The notes: generated by a model from the sequence alone, not told the origin. DNA of 64,000 nt from Putridiphycobacter sp965230485 (GCA_965230485.1 CBDDLA010000001.1:3787877-3851876), one strand, 5' to 3'; counted from the stretch's first letter, positions 1-9,407 are shown. A program made the numbers and translations.

Positions 1-1
1 C

Positions 2-1642
2 TGCACAGCAGATTTCTTAAAATGGAACAAAGTAAGCTATGTAAATGGGGTAATTTACGACTTAGAGGTCGAAAGTAATTATTTATGCTTTTCAATTGAA
101 AGTAAAAAAAAGTGGAACATTATGATTAGTGATAATCAAAAGCTAGTTCCAATTCCAGAACTTGAAAAAGAATCTCGAGCCATTAATAAAGTGACTATCG
201 AGAGTCAAGGAGGTTTTTTCTATTTTCTGATTGATTTTAAGAACTCAAAAGATGAAGTGTGGAGATATGATCCTCAATCGAAAAAAATAGAAATGATCTT
301 TAATAAAGGAAGAATTTCTTTCGGAGGTGGGTATGCTTTTGCTATTAATCCTCATAACAACAATGAATTTATGATTGGTAATGGTGTAAGAGTAGCACAA
401 TGGTTAATAAAAGAACAAACTTTTTCTAAAATTGGTTCTGACTATCATGTTGATATAGAATGCATAGCTTATCATCCAGTTTTTAAAGACATAATGTATA
501 TTGGTTCACATGGAGGTGTTTTTAAGTCAATTGATAATGGTATGACTTGGGAATTTAAATCTAATGGTATTGGAAATGCAGAGGTATTAGGACTTTCTGT
601 ATCAACCATAAACCCTAAGGCTGTAGCTGTAGGGTTGTTTCATAATGGTTCATTGGTTCATGCCGATTGGAATAGTGATGGTCATTATTTTTGGAAACAG
701 GTAAACGGTGGTGATGCGCTTATCCCAACTATTAACCCTTTTCATGATAGTATAGTTTATACCAGCAATCAATACATTAGTGGTGGTTTATATTTTTCTA
801 GCGATACTGCTAAGCACAATAGAAGGCTTCATTCACGCAATACCTATGCAACACCAGGGTGGTCAATGGCCGTTCAACTCCATCCTCTGGCAGACAGTGT
901 TCTGTATTTCAACTTTAAAGAACCAACGTTGAATAATAAAGGAAATATTGATATTGTCAGAAGTTTAAGACCACATGATTCAGAAAAATTTCAACGTATT
1001 TCAAATTTTAAAGAATCTCACGGACTGCTTAAGTATAAGGTATATAATCTTTACACCTCAAAGTTTCATCCTAACTTATTATTTGCTTATGTTTTATCTA
1101 CCGAAAAGATAAAAGGGAAAGATAAAAAAGTTCATAGATTATTTATGTTACGAAATGCTTTAGGTGATTCGGAAGTGATAATAAATCAATGGGAAGAGCT
1201 AGAGTTGCCCAGAAATACTTGGGTTGCAGATGTAGTTGTTCATCCGAAAAAAGCAAATAAAGTATATATTTCTTACGCTAACGGTATGCGTGTTAATCAG
1301 GCAAAGCCAGATGATAAAGGAATGATATATTATATAAAATATAATAAATCTGATTTATCAATTAAGCGCAATTGGGATATATCGGCGAACATTCCAAGTG
1401 CCAAAAGTGGTTCTAGAAATATGGTTGTAACAAAAAATAAGGATTTGTTTATAGGAACAAGTACTGGGGTTTATTTTGGAAATAAATCGACCCTTAGAGG
1501 TGGTAAATCATGGCAATTAATTGGGCGAGGGGAGTTACCAAATTGTAAAGTTAGTGGTCTTGATTATAATATAAATAACCAAATTCTTACCATTAGTTAT
1601 GGAGGAAGAGGAGTTTGGCAAATAGATTTAACTTCGAATTAG
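2..1642 (+). CDS. Beta-propeller protein with Asp-box repeat, 5'-truncated by the window edge
   Basis: The reading frame is open back to base 2 with no stop, so the ATG at 122 is internal and the real start lies outside the window; at least 40 extra residues precede that Met. The protein is rich in short beta-strand repeats. A clear BNR/Asp-box motif (SIDNGMTW, around residue 137 counted from base 122) is followed by a segment typical of sortilin/VPS10-like propellers, with recurring patterns in which a position in time or space is followed by Gly-Val/Ile strands. There is no C-terminal sorting domain. Such propellers in Bacteroidota are usually exported, but the signal peptide would be upstream of the window. 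The ligand or substrate cannot be told. It could be a sialidase-like fold without enzymatic activity. The next gene follows after 32 bases and may be cotranscribed. Confidence 0.75.
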   Translation, partial: CTADFLKWNKVSYVNGVIYDLEVESNYLCFSIESKKKWNIMISDNQKLVPIPELEKESRAINKVTIESQGGFFYFLIDFKNSKDEVWRYDPQSKKIEMIFNKGRISFGGGYAFAINPHNNNEFMIGNGVRVAQWLIKEQTFSKIGSDYHVDIECIAYHPVFKDIMYIGSHGGVFKSIDNGMTWEFKSNGIGNAEVLGLSVSTINPKAVAVGLFHNGSLVHADWNSDGHYFWKQVNGGDALIPTINPFHDSIVYTSNQYISGGLYFSSDTAKHNRRLHSRNTYATPGWSMAVQLHPLADSVLYFNFKEPTLNNKGNIDIVRSLRPHDSEKFQRISNFKESHGLLKYKVYNLYTSKFHPNLLFAYVLSTEKIKGKDKKVHRLFMLRNALGDSEVIINQWEELELPRNTWVADVVVHPKKANKVYISYANGMRVNQAKPDDKGMIYYIKYNKSDLSIKRNWDISANIPSAKSGSRNMVVTKNKDLFIGTSTGVYFGNKSTLRGGKSWQLIGRGELPNCKVSGLDYNINNQILTISYGGRGVWQIDLTSN

Positions 1643-1674
1643 ATAATATTTACTTTTATTAAAAACTGATAAAA

Positions 1675-2235
1675 ATGACAACTTCTGCTTTAATTGCTGA
1701 ATTATCGAAATACATAATTCCTTCTATACTGGGTTTTGGGGCTGTATATTATTTCACTAACCGCTGGTATGAAATTCAAAGTCAAAAAATAAAATTAAGG
1801 GCTGATTTAGAGTCTAAAAATAAAACTGTCAACGAAAATACTAATGGTAAAACTTTTTTTCCTTTGCAAATAGATGCAGTACAAAGATTAGTACTTTTCT
1901 TAGAGCGAATTGCGCCAAATAATATGGTAATGAGAATGCTTAACCCTGGTCTTCCTGCAAGGGCTTTTCAGGAAAAGCTCTTAGATGCTATTCGGTCTGA
2001 GTTTGAGCATAACCTGGCTCAGCAAGTCTATATTTCCTCTGAAGTATGGGATGTAGTTTTACAAAGCAAAGAAGAAGTGATTAAGATAATTAATATGTCG
2101 GCTACTAAGCTAGATGATACATCATTGGCAGGTGACCTAGCGCAGAAAATATTTGAGATTACTGCTCAATTAAAAAAACAACCAACAGAGGTAGCTATAG
2201 AGATGCTTAAAAACGAACTTCGGAACAATTTGTAG
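1675..2235 (+). CDS. Small membrane-anchored protein of unknown function
   Basis: A 186-residue protein with one N-terminal membrane segment (about residues 10-27) and a charged alpha-helical cytoplasmic part. It resembles a family of unknown function that is widespread in Bacteroidota; I recognise the style (N-terminal anchor, a central FPLQIDAVQRLVLFLERI-type helix, then an NLAQQVYIS segment) but cannot assign a role. The start ATG at 1675 is the only good one and places the membrane segment first. It lies 32 bases after the propeller gene on the same strand and converges on the sugar transferase at 2250 with only 14 bases between stops and no visible hairpin terminator. Confidence 0.8.
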   Translation: MTTSALIAELSKYIIPSILGFGAVYYFTNRWYEIQSQKIKLRADLESKNKTVNENTNGKTFFPLQIDAVQRLVLFLERIAPNNMVMRMLNPGLPARAFQEKLLDAIRSEFEHNLAQQVYISSEVWDVVLQSKEEVIKIINMSATKLDDTSLAGDLAQKIFEITAQLKKQPTEVAIEMLKNELRNNL

Positions 2236-2249
2236 TGACTACTTAAATA

Positions 2250-3644
2250 TTACTTGCCTTTTGCTCTTACAATTATGGCAAATGTGTAAAACATGATTTT
2301 AAAATCTAAGGCAAGTGACATATTTCTTATGTATAATAAATCATACTTCATTCGTTGAATCATTTCTTCAACATTTTCAGCATATCCAAATTTTACTTGA
2401 CCCCATGATGTAATACCCGGTCTTACCTTATGAAGGTACAAGTACTGAGCGTCCTGTTTTTTGATCTGGTTAATGTAATGCTGTCTTTCAGGCCTAGGCC
2501 CTACAATTGACATGTCGCCTTTTAATACATTAATAAATTGAGGGAATTCATCAATTCTTGTTTTTCGAAGAAACTTACCTATTTTCGTGATTCTTTTATC
2601 ATTCCGACTCGACAGCTGAGGACCGTTCAATTCGGAGTTAATTTCCATTGTTCTATACTTAATAATCTTAAAAGGTTTTCCATTAATTCCAATTCTCTCT
2701 TGTGTGAAAAAAACAGGCCCTTTAGAGGTTATTTTTACCAATACCGCAATTATAAGATATAATGGAAATAGAAACACCAATGATAAAAAAGAAATAAAAA
2801 TATCAATGAATCTTTTTGTAGCGTATTGCCAGTTAGGCATTGGAAGTAAATTGACTTCCAGTAGAAGTGCACCATAAATACTATTCATTTTTACTTGTCC
2901 CGCCAAAATATCATAAGTGTCTGGTATGATATTAATTTTCAAATCGTGATTAGCAAGTTGAATAAGAATGTTTTGAAGCTTTTTATGATCACTACTTTCC
3001 AAGGCTATAATAACTTCGCTAATCTCGAATTCAGAAATTATCTCATTCACGTTATCAATATGTCCAAGAAAAGGAAGGCGTTCCTTAAGCATATAGTCAT
3101 TTCCATTGATGTTAGCAAATCCCTTTAATAAATGACCAGAGCTTTGTTTCAATTTTTGCAAATCATCTAGAATTTCCATAGCCTTTTCACTTCCGCCAAT
3201 AATTAACGTGTTAAAGCCATAACTTCCTCTATGAATTTTTTTGACCAAGCGAGAAGTTATAAAAAAACGGGGTATAATGGTAATAAGAAAATGAAGGCCA
3301 AATAATGTGAATAGTAAATTATAATATTGCTTATATGAGTATACCTGATCGTCCAATAACAAGACAAAAAACACGACGATTGTACCAATGACGGAGGCAA
3401 CAATTGTTTCTTTTAATATTCTTATTCTGTATTGTCGAAGGGTGTTCCTATAGGTGCCTTGCATGCCATACATAATAATCCAAAACAATGGAACTATAAT
3501 TAAACCAATTACAAATTGTCTGTCCAAAACTATCGTACTGGCTTCAATGTATTTGTCACGGTAAATAAAGAATAGCATCCAAACAGACACTGCCGACAAA
3601 ATATCGAAAAAGATATATAACTTAGTTTGAAATTTTTCCGACAT
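2250..3644 (-). CDS. Polyprenyl glycosylphosphotransferase (exopolysaccharide initiating sugar transferase)
   Basis: 464 residues. It transfers a sugar-1-phosphate from a nucleotide sugar to undecaprenyl phosphate, the first step in building a surface polysaccharide, at the inner membrane. The architecture is that of the WcaJ/WbaP class: four to five membrane helices (about 10-130), a Rossmann-like CoA-binding-type domain (starting at about 146 with NTLIIGGSE), one more membrane helix near 280-300, and the catalytic bacterial sugar transferase domain to the end. Family motifs are seen: GPVFFTQERIG, KYRTM, the RKTRIDEFPQ segment, the SIVGPRPE segment and RPGITSWGQV. It is the last gene of a three-gene minus-strand operon; its ATG shares one base with the TAA of the upstream lipoprotein gene (TAATG), which suggests translational coupling. 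Which sugar is used cannot be read from sequence alone. Confidence 0.93.
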   Translation of the reverse strand: MSEKFQTKLYIFFDILSAVSVWMLFFIYRDKYIEASTIVLDRQFVIGLIIVPLFWIIMYGMQGTYRNTLRQYRIRILKETIVASVIGTIVVFFVLLLDDQVYSYKQYYNLLFTLFGLHFLITIIPRFFITSRLVKKIHRGSYGFNTLIIGGSEKAMEILDDLQKLKQSSGHLLKGFANINGNDYMLKERLPFLGHIDNVNEIISEFEISEVIIALESSDHKKLQNILIQLANHDLKINIIPDTYDILAGQVKMNSIYGALLLEVNLLPMPNWQYATKRFIDIFISFLSLVFLFPLYLIIAVLVKITSKGPVFFTQERIGINGKPFKIIKYRTMEINSELNGPQLSSRNDKRITKIGKFLRKTRIDEFPQFINVLKGDMSIVGPRPERQHYINQIKKQDAQYLYLHKVRPGITSWGQVKFGYAENVEEMIQRMKYDLLYIRNMSLALDFKIMFYTFAIIVRAKGK

Positions 3645-4507
3645 TAAATATAAACTATTTTGATATTGTCAATGTAGATTTTCGCTTCAGTATTTTCGAC
3701 ATCTAATACTGTAGCAAGATATAATTCAAAGGTTTCTGCAAATGGGTTAAGGTTGACTTGCTCAGAAATATCAAAATATATTTTTTTCCATTGAAAATCA
3801 TCAGGATCCGTTCTTAATACGCCAAACTCTAGTGGTTGTATTTGTTCAACGCCTCCATCAGTTTTATTAATAATACCAATAGCAAATGAGTTAGTCGTTA
3901 AATAATCAAATTCCAAATACATTTTGGTCTGTCGGACTTCAAGATTAAGTTCTGTATAAACGGTGGCTAAAGTATCAGAAGAAGAAATAGTAAGGGATCC
4001 ACAATTATTACCATATTTAACAATATCTGGAAAATCAGATTTAGAAATGGTCACAAATTTAGTACTATCTACTGAGGTTCTTGGATTTAATATAATCCCA
4101 GTATCCTCAAAATCATCCCTTGCAATAAAATTACATGTATTCTTATACTTGAAAGATGGTATAATGTTGGTTGTCTGTTCTTTGGTTAAATTAAACGTCG
4201 TAAAATAAGGCTCATAAAATGAATTGGTTACTCGAGTGCTTGAACGTCCATTAATTCTAATCCCAGGAATAATTAGCAATTGGTGTTCGCCTTCTTCTAA
4301 AACTGGCATTCTGAATGGAATTTCCCAAACTCCTGCTGTTTCATTATCAATATAAACCCAACCGTCTACAATACTATGGGAATTAACACCTTCAGTAGTT
4401 TCGTTGGTTGTAAAGTTAACATCCTGAACTGCTAACCAAGAAGGGGTTAAGTCTTCTTGACAGCTTAATAGTAATAATAGGAAAGTAACAATAGAAAGAT
4501 GCTTCAT
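3644..4507 (-). CDS. Lipoprotein of unknown function in the polysaccharide operon
   Basis: 287 residues. The N-terminus is a lipoprotein signal (about 15 hydrophobic residues ending LLLLLSC, Cys16), followed by acidic QED, as expected for outer-membrane lipoproteins of Bacteroidota. The rest is beta-rich: a stretch that looks like a PEGA/Ig-type domain (residues 25-105), then a jelly-roll-like domain that ends in a typical IYIDNIKIVYI strand. That ending is common in carbohydrate-binding or laminin-G-like domains, so glycan binding is possible, but this is inference. It sits between the Gfo/Idh oxidoreductase and the sugar transferase with one base of overlap to the latter. Confidence 0.8.
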   Translation of the reverse strand: MKHLSIVTFLLLLLSCQEDLTPSWLAVQDVNFTTNETTEGVNSHSIVDGWVYIDNETAGVWEIPFRMPVLEEGEHQLLIIPGIRINGRSSTRVTNSFYEPYFTTFNLTKEQTTNIIPSFKYKNTCNFIARDDFEDTGIILNPRTSVDSTKFVTISKSDFPDIVKYGNNCGSLTISSSDTLATVYTELNLEVRQTKMYLEFDYLTTNSFAIGIINKTDGGVEQIQPLEFGVLRTDPDDFQWKKIYFDISEQVNLNPFAETFELYLATVLDVENTEAKIYIDNIKIVYI

Positions 4508-4540
4508 GCAAAACTTTAGGTGCTTAAACGTTAAAATAGA

Positions 4541-5539
4541 TTAATTATTTTCTTGAATGAGATTTAAATTTTTGTCAACATCTTCCATGATTAAATGTGC
4601 AATTTTTAGGGCTACATATCCATCATTAATAGTAACAATAGGTGGAGAGTTCTGATTGATCGATTCTGCAAAAGCACTTAATTCAGATTTAATAGCGTTA
4701 ATTTCATCAATTTTTGGAGAAAAGATTTCTATTTTCTTTTTTGGTTTGTTTTCTCCCATGTCTAAAACAATATCAAATGGGTCTGGATCCGTATTTAAGG
4801 TTGTTAACTTAACGATCTCTGTTTTTTTATCGAGAAAATCGACACTGATGTAGGCGTCTTTTTGAAAAAACCTAGATTTTCTCATATTTTTCATTGATAT
4901 TCTTGAAGCAGTAAGATTAGCGACGCAACCATTTTCAAATTCTAACCTGGCATTGGTTATATCAGGTGTTTCGCTAACAACAGCAACACCTGATGCACTT
5001 ATTCTTTTTACGTTAGATTTAACAACGCTTAAAACGATATCAATGTCATGAATCATTAAGTCTAATACTACAGGTACATCTGTTCCTCTTGGGTTGTATT
5101 GCGCTAGGCGGTGGGTTTCAATAAAAAGAGGTTGATTAAAATAAGGAAGGGCATTGGAAAAAGCAGGGTTAAATCTTTCAACATGACCTACCTGAACAAT
5201 AATGCTTTTATCTTTAGATAATTCGGTTAACTCTTTGGCCTGCTCTACAGTATGGGTAATAGGTTTTTCAACAAAAACATGGACGTTTTTTAAAATGGCT
5301 TCTTTTGCAATTTCAAAATGGGAAAGTGTAGGAGTAACGATATCAATACAATCAGAATCGTCTATTAACTCTGAAATAGATTGAAATCTTTTTAAATTGA
5401 ATTCAGATTCAGCGATCTCAGCATTTTTATCATCAGGATCATAGAAACCAACAAATTGAAAAGTAGATGATAGTTCTAATATAAGTCGAGTATGGATTTT
5501 TCCCAAATGTCCAACTCCAAAAAGACCTATTTTTAGCAT
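4541..5539 (-). CDS. Gfo/Idh/MocA-family NAD(P)-dependent oxidoreductase
   Basis: 332 residues. The N-terminal Rossmann domain has the dinucleotide motif GVGHLG (residues 8-13), and the family signature EKPI occurs near residue 92 (VHVFVEKPITHT). A conserved segment DLMIHDIDIV around residue 160 carries the His expected in the active site. Members oxidise or reduce sugars and sugar nucleotides (for example UDP-N-acetylglucosamine 3-dehydrogenases); the exact substrate is not visible. As first gene of the operon with a polyprenyl sugar phosphotransferase, it probably makes a modified sugar for a surface glycan. A good promoter lies directly upstream (5553-5582). Confidence 0.9.
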   Translation of the reverse strand: MLKIGLFGVGHLGKIHTRLILELSSTFQFVGFYDPDDKNAEIAESEFNLKRFQSISELIDDSDCIDIVTPTLSHFEIAKEAILKNVHVFVEKPITHTVEQAKELTELSKDKSIIVQVGHVERFNPAFSNALPYFNQPLFIETHRLAQYNPRGTDVPVVLDLMIHDIDIVLSVVKSNVKRISASGVAVVSETPDITNARLEFENGCVANLTASRISMKNMRKSRFFQKDAYISVDFLDKKTEIVKLTTLNTDPDPFDIVLDMGENKPKKKIEIFSPKIDEINAIKSELSAFAESINQNSPPIVTINDGYVALKIAHLIMEDVDKNLNLIQENN

Positions 5540-5552
5540 GTTAATTTTTTTG

Positions 5553-5582
5553 CAAATTTAACCGACTAGTCCAATAAATCAA
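5553..5582 (-). promoter_or_regulatory. Bacteroidota-type promoter of the polysaccharide operon
   Basis: On the minus strand TTG (complement of 5580-5582) is followed by 19 bases and then TAAATTTG (complement of 5553-5560). This matches the known Bacteroidota sigma-ABfr consensus TTTG/TTG-N19-20-TAnnTTTG. Transcription would start a few bases upstream of the ATG at 5539, giving a very short leader. This is the only site in the window where both boxes have near-ideal spacing. Confidence 0.55.
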
Positions 5583-5596
5583 CATAATCTATAATA

Positions 5597-6370
5597 TTAT
5601 TTTGAGACAGAGCCAAGAAAAGACGTTACTGTGTCAAAAAACTTTTTTGGGGCTTCGGCATGAACCCAATGACCAGCATTTTCAATCGATTTAATTGCAG
5701 AATTTGGGAATTTCATTTTGATTTCTTTAAAATCAGACTCTAAAATATAGTCTGATTCCTCGCCTCGGATAAAGAGCGTGTGAGTATCTATCCGTCTAAA
5801 ATACACTTCTTCAATAATTTTATCTATGTCGTGGCTAAGTACAGGTAAATTCATGCGCCAATCCAACTTTCCTTTTTCGACCCAATATAGATTTTTTAGT
5901 AAAAACTGACGAACAGCAAACTCTTTAACATGTTCTGATAGAACCAAGTCTGCTTTGCTACGAGAATCTATTTTTGACAAATCGATAGCATTTAACCCTT
6001 TGATAATTTGATCGTGATGTCGAGGATATTGTTTGTGAGATATATCAACTACGATTAAACAATTTAGCAAATCATCATGTTCTGCGGCAAATCCTATTGC
6101 TGTCTTACCTCCCATTGAATGACCTAAAAGATTGATTTCTTCTAATCCTAAGTCAGTGATCAATTCATACAAGTCTTCGACCATAACATCATAATTAAAG
6201 TCAATTGAATGAGGAGAGCGGCCATGGTTTCTTTGATCAACCAAATAAACTTGATAGTTTTCTGCTAATTTTTTAGCATGGGTCTGCCAATTGTCAGAGT
6301 AACCAAAAAGTCCATGAAGAATAATGAGCGGAGGGCCATTTTCACCAATTTTTCTATAATGCAATTTCAT
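5597..6370 (-). CDS. Alpha/beta-hydrolase, YbfF-like esterase
   Basis: 257 residues, a compact alpha/beta-hydrolase fold. The oxyanion segment HGLFGYSDNW, the nucleophile elbow GHSMGG (Ser85), and the C-terminal AGHWVHAEAP with catalytic His234 are all present. The pattern GLFGYSDNW plus DQRNHGRSPHS is characteristic of the YbfF/acyl-CoA esterase-like group. It is cytoplasmic (no signal). It is a separate transcription unit from the operon that starts at 5539 only by a short gap of 57 bases. The physiological substrate is unknown. Confidence 0.9.
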   Translation of the reverse strand: MKLHYRKIGENGPPLIILHGLFGYSDNWQTHAKKLAENYQVYLVDQRNHGRSPHSIDFNYDVMVEDLYELITDLGLEEINLLGHSMGGKTAIGFAAEHDDLLNCLIVVDISHKQYPRHHDQIIKGLNAIDLSKIDSRSKADLVLSEHVKEFAVRQFLLKNLYWVEKGKLDWRMNLPVLSHDIDKIIEEVYFRRIDTHTLFIRGEESDYILESDFKEIKMKFPNSAIKSIENAGHWVHAEAPKKFFDTVTSFLGSVSK

Positions 6371-6478
6371 ATTGTAAAATTAGTACAAGACATAAAACTA
6401 TTTTAATAATTGGCTATAATTTTTGAAACCTTATAATAAACAACTAAGTATACAGGAGGGAACTATAAAAAATTAATC

Positions 6479-6985
6479 ATGAAAACAAAGTTTTTATCAA
6501 TTTTCGCTATTGCATCTTTAGCAATGCTTAGCTGTAAAAAAACAGAAAGTGCTACACCTGCAGAGCCAGGAACTGCAACTATTGAAGGGGTTCTTAGAGC
6601 ACCGATAGATTTAGGAAATGACACAACTGCTGCAGGAACCTTCATTAATGGACTTAATAATGAATTTGCACCAGCTGGAACTCAAATTACTGCCATTGTT
6701 GATACAAGAGATCTTCAAAAAAATCCTCAGAATGGATTTAATTATGAAAAATTGAAGTTTACAACCACAATTGATGGAAATGGAGCGTTTAGCTTTACAA
6801 ATATACCGTGTTTTGCAACCTCAATTCCAGTTGAACTAAGATTTAATGATTTTAAAGCCACTCAAAGTCAGTTTGACCCATCAAATAACCCAGCTGAAGA
6901 TAAAGTGTTTACGCTTTCAGATAAAACAGTGCAGGTATATGATGGTGCCAAAGTAATTAAGGAATACGATTATGACGCAAATTAA
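6479..6985 (+). CDS. Small lipoprotein with beta-sandwich domain
   Basis: 168 residues. A lipoprotein signal ends in LAMLSC (Cys19) followed by KKTESA. The mature part is beta-rich; TATIEGVLRAPID followed later by DGNGAFSFTNIPC and VELRFNDF is the pattern of a carboxypeptidase-regulatory-like/transthyretin-like domain. Function unknown. It is 18 bases upstream of an outer-membrane barrel gene, so the pair probably forms one transcript and may form one outer-membrane complex. An AGGAGGG stretch at 6454-6460 looks like a Shine-Dalgarno but is 18 bases from the ATG, too far to set this start. Confidence 0.82.
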   Translation: MKTKFLSIFAIASLAMLSCKKTESATPAEPGTATIEGVLRAPIDLGNDTTAAGTFINGLNNEFAPAGTQITAIVDTRDLQKNPQNGFNYEKLKFTTTIDGNGAFSFTNIPCFATSIPVELRFNDFKATQSQFDPSNNPAEDKVFTLSDKTVQVYDGAKVIKEYDYDAN

Positions 6986-7003
6986 TAACGAAACTGATTT
7001 AAT

Positions 7004-7900
7004 ATGAAAAAGATAATAGGAATTTCTATTGCTATACTATCTTGTTCTCTGTCGTTTTCTCAAGGAAATCCTCAGATTCAAAATAAGAATGGTATAGACA
7101 TTATGCCCGTTAAGGGAGAATTTGCAATTGGTGTGAATGCAGCACCATTTATGACGTATATTGGCAATATTTTCGGCCTTACAAATTCAAATACAAGTTT
7201 AAACACCAATAAGTTTTTGAGTAATTCATTTGGTGGTAACACTATTTACGGAAAATACATGCTGACGAATGATAATGCTATAAGGGCAAGTTTCAGAATA
7301 GCTGATAACGATAGACTTTTTAGGTATGATGTTTTTGATGATACCAAAAATAGCCCTGATTCAACTGTGGTTGACACTAGAAATATTGATGTTAATACAA
7401 TAAATCTGGGGGTTGGTTATGAGTTTAGAAGAGGATCTACAAGGTTGAGAGGTATATATGGAGGAGATGTGATGTTATTCAGAAGTCATTCTAATAATGA
7501 GTATACCTATGGTAATGCATTTGGCACTGGTAATCAAACACCAACTTCATCTTTTAATTCTACAGGTGCTTTTCAAGGAACGAATGGAAATAATGTAGCC
7601 GAGCGAATTTTAATGAGTAAGTCAGGTACTACACTTGGAGCAGGACTTAGAGCTTTTGCAGGTATAGAATATTTCTTTGCACCAAAAATTTGTATTGGAA
7701 CTGAGTTTGGTTGGACAATGACCATATCTTCTACGGGAGAGTCAAAAACCATGACTGAGCAGTTTGATCCAAATGCCACTAATGAAGATGGTTCTACTGG
7801 TGGAGTTGTTATTAAGGAAAACATAACAAGTGGTAGTCGAACATTTAATTTAGATACTGATAATTTTAATGCAGCATTGTATTTAATGTTTTATTTTTAA
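7004..7900 (+). CDS. Outer-membrane beta-barrel protein
   Basis: 298 residues. A Sec signal peptide is predicted to be cut after LSFS, leaving Gln20 first (FS|QGNPQ). The rest alternates short amphipathic strands with aromatic girdles (for example IYGKYMLTNDNAIRASFRI, INLGVGYEFRRG, GLRAFAGIEYFFAPKICIGTEFGW) and ends in NAALYLMFYF, with the terminal Phe used by the BAM machinery. It is an outer-membrane porin-like or OmpA-barrel-like protein of unknown cargo. It is the second gene of the pair with the lipoprotein, and is closed by a strong terminator at 7925. Confidence 0.88.
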   Translation: MKKIIGISIAILSCSLSFSQGNPQIQNKNGIDIMPVKGEFAIGVNAAPFMTYIGNIFGLTNSNTSLNTNKFLSNSFGGNTIYGKYMLTNDNAIRASFRIADNDRLFRYDVFDDTKNSPDSTVVDTRNIDVNTINLGVGYEFRRGSTRLRGIYGGDVMLFRSHSNNEYTYGNAFGTGNQTPTSSFNSTGAFQGTNGNNVAERILMSKSGTTLGAGLRAFAGIEYFFAPKICIGTEFGWTMTISSTGESKTMTEQFDPNATNEDGSTGGVVIKENITSGSRTFNLDTDNFNAALYLMFYF

Positions 7901-7924
7901 ATAGGCTCATTTACTTTATTTATC

Positions 7925-7957
7925 AAAAAGAGGTTGTTCTACAGCCTCTTTTTTTAT
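7925..7957 (+). terminator. Rho-independent terminator
   Basis: A stem AAAAAGAGG (7925-7933) pairs with CCTCTTTTT (7945-7953), extended inward by a G-U and further pairs to a tight loop, and is followed by a T run. It ends the lipoprotein/beta-barrel transcript. Confidence 0.85.
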
Positions 7958-7990
7958 GATTTAAATTATCGACATTTCTTACAATTCAGC

Positions 7991-7998
7991 TATCTTTG
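7991..7998 (+). promoter_or_regulatory. Probable -7 box of the cystathionine beta-synthase-like gene
   Basis: TATCTTTG matches TAnnTTTG exactly and lies 44 bases before the ATG at 8043, just after the preceding terminator. No clear TTG box is seen at the expected distance upstream. Confidence 0.45.
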
Positions 7999-8042
7999 GC
8001 GTAAATTTTAGAAGTTGAATAAGCTTCTCTTAAAGCATTCGG

Positions 8043-9401
8043 ATGAAATACTACAATAATATATTAGAAACCATTGGGAATACACCTTTGGTGAAGTTAA
8101 ATCGAGTTGTTGAGGGGATGAAGGCAACAGTTCTTGCTAAGATTGAAACCACTAATCCAGGTAATTCAGTTAAAGATAGAATGGCCTTAAAAATGGTGGA
8201 AGATGCTGAAGAACAAGGCTTAATTAAAGCTGGAGGAACAGTAATAGAGGGAACATCAGGCAATACTGGAATGGGATTAGCATTAGCTTGTATTCAAAAA
8301 GGATACAAATTAATTTGCGTGTTAAGTGATAAGCAGTCAAAAGAAAAAATGGATATTTTAAGAGCTGTTGGTGCTGAAGTTGTGGTTTGCCCTACGGCAG
8401 TAGAACCAGAAGACCCAAGATCTTATTACTCGGTATCAAAACGTTTGGCTAAAGAAATACCTAACTCATGGTATGTTAATCAATACGATAATCCTTCAAA
8501 TTCAGTTGCACACTATGAACAAACTGGCCCTGAGATTTGGGATCAGACAGATGGAAAAGTTACTCATTTTGTTGTAGGAGTTGGCACTGGTGGTACCATT
8601 TCTGGAACTGGAAAATTTCTAAAAGAACAAAACCCTAACATCAAGAATATTGGTATAGACACTTATGGGTCAGTCTTTAAAAAGTACCACGAAACTGGAA
8701 TTTTTGATGAAAACGAAATATACCCTTACATTACAGAGGGTATTGGAGAAGATATTTTACCAAAGAATGTTGATTTTTCAGTAATTGACTACTTTGAAAA
8801 AGTTACCGACAAAGATGCTGCGGTAATGACGAGACGAATTGCTCGTGAAGAAGGTATTTTCGTCGGTAATTCTGCTGGATCTGCCATTGCAGGGTTAATG
8901 CAGATGAAAGATCAATTTACCGAGAATGATTTAATAGTAGTATTGTTTCATGATCACGGCAGTCGGTATGTTGGTAAAATGTTTAATGATGATTGGATGC
9001 GAGAAAGAGGCTTTTTAGATGAGACGCATAAAATGGCCATAGATTTGATTCAAAAACACATTGATAAAAAATTAGTAGTCTGTGCAAGTGAGGAGTTAGT
9101 ATCACATGCCATAGCTAAAATGAAAGATTACAATATTTCTCAAATCCCAGTAACAAAAGACGGTAAATTTGCTGGTTATGTAGATGATAGGCAGCTTTTG
9201 CAAGATTTACTAGACAATCCTGAAATACTAGACACTCCGTTAAACAATGTGATGCTTCCTGCATTACCTGTAGTTAACAGAGATACTAAAATTGAAGAGA
9301 TTTCAAAACTTGTGACCGCTAGTATGCCAGCTGTACTTGTTAATTTAGGTAATGGTAAACATCATATTATAACGCGGTATGATTTAATTAATGCAATTTG
9401 A
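8043..9401 (+). CDS. PLP-dependent cystathionine beta-synthase/cysteine synthase with CBS domains
   Basis: 452 residues. The N-terminal part is a fold-type II PLP enzyme: TIGNTPLVKL, then NPGNSVKDRMALK with the Schiff-base Lys44, a TSGNTG phosphate-side loop and GVGTGGTISGTGK for the PLP phosphate. The C-terminal 110 residues carry a pair of CBS domains (about 340-452), which bind adenosyl ligands and regulate the enzyme in cystathionine beta-synthases. It either condenses homocysteine with serine or makes cysteine from O-acetylserine; the CBS tail favours the first, but this class is mixed in Bacteroidota. It overlaps no neighbour and its TGA is 6 bases from the next ATG, so the metal receptor gene is likely cotranscribed. 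Confidence 0.92.
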   Translation: MKYYNNILETIGNTPLVKLNRVVEGMKATVLAKIETTNPGNSVKDRMALKMVEDAEEQGLIKAGGTVIEGTSGNTGMGLALACIQKGYKLICVLSDKQSKEKMDILRAVGAEVVVCPTAVEPEDPRSYYSVSKRLAKEIPNSWYVNQYDNPSNSVAHYEQTGPEIWDQTDGKVTHFVVGVGTGGTISGTGKFLKEQNPNIKNIGIDTYGSVFKKYHETGIFDENEIYPYITEGIGEDILPKNVDFSVIDYFEKVTDKDAAVMTRRIAREEGIFVGNSAGSAIAGLMQMKDQFTENDLIVVLFHDHGSRYVGKMFNDDWMRERGFLDETHKMAIDLIQKHIDKKLVVCASEELVSHAIAKMKDYNISQIPVTKDGKFAGYVDDRQLLQDLLDNPEILDTPLNNVMLPALPVVNRDTKIEEISKLVTASMPAVLVNLGNGKHHIITRYDLINAI

Positions 9402-9407
9402 TGTTTT

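Noticed and set aside
6454..6460. AGGAGGG as a Shine-Dalgarno for the lipoprotein at 6479
   Set aside because: The spacing of 18 bases is too large, no start codon lies at a suitable distance, and other genes of the window have no such element.
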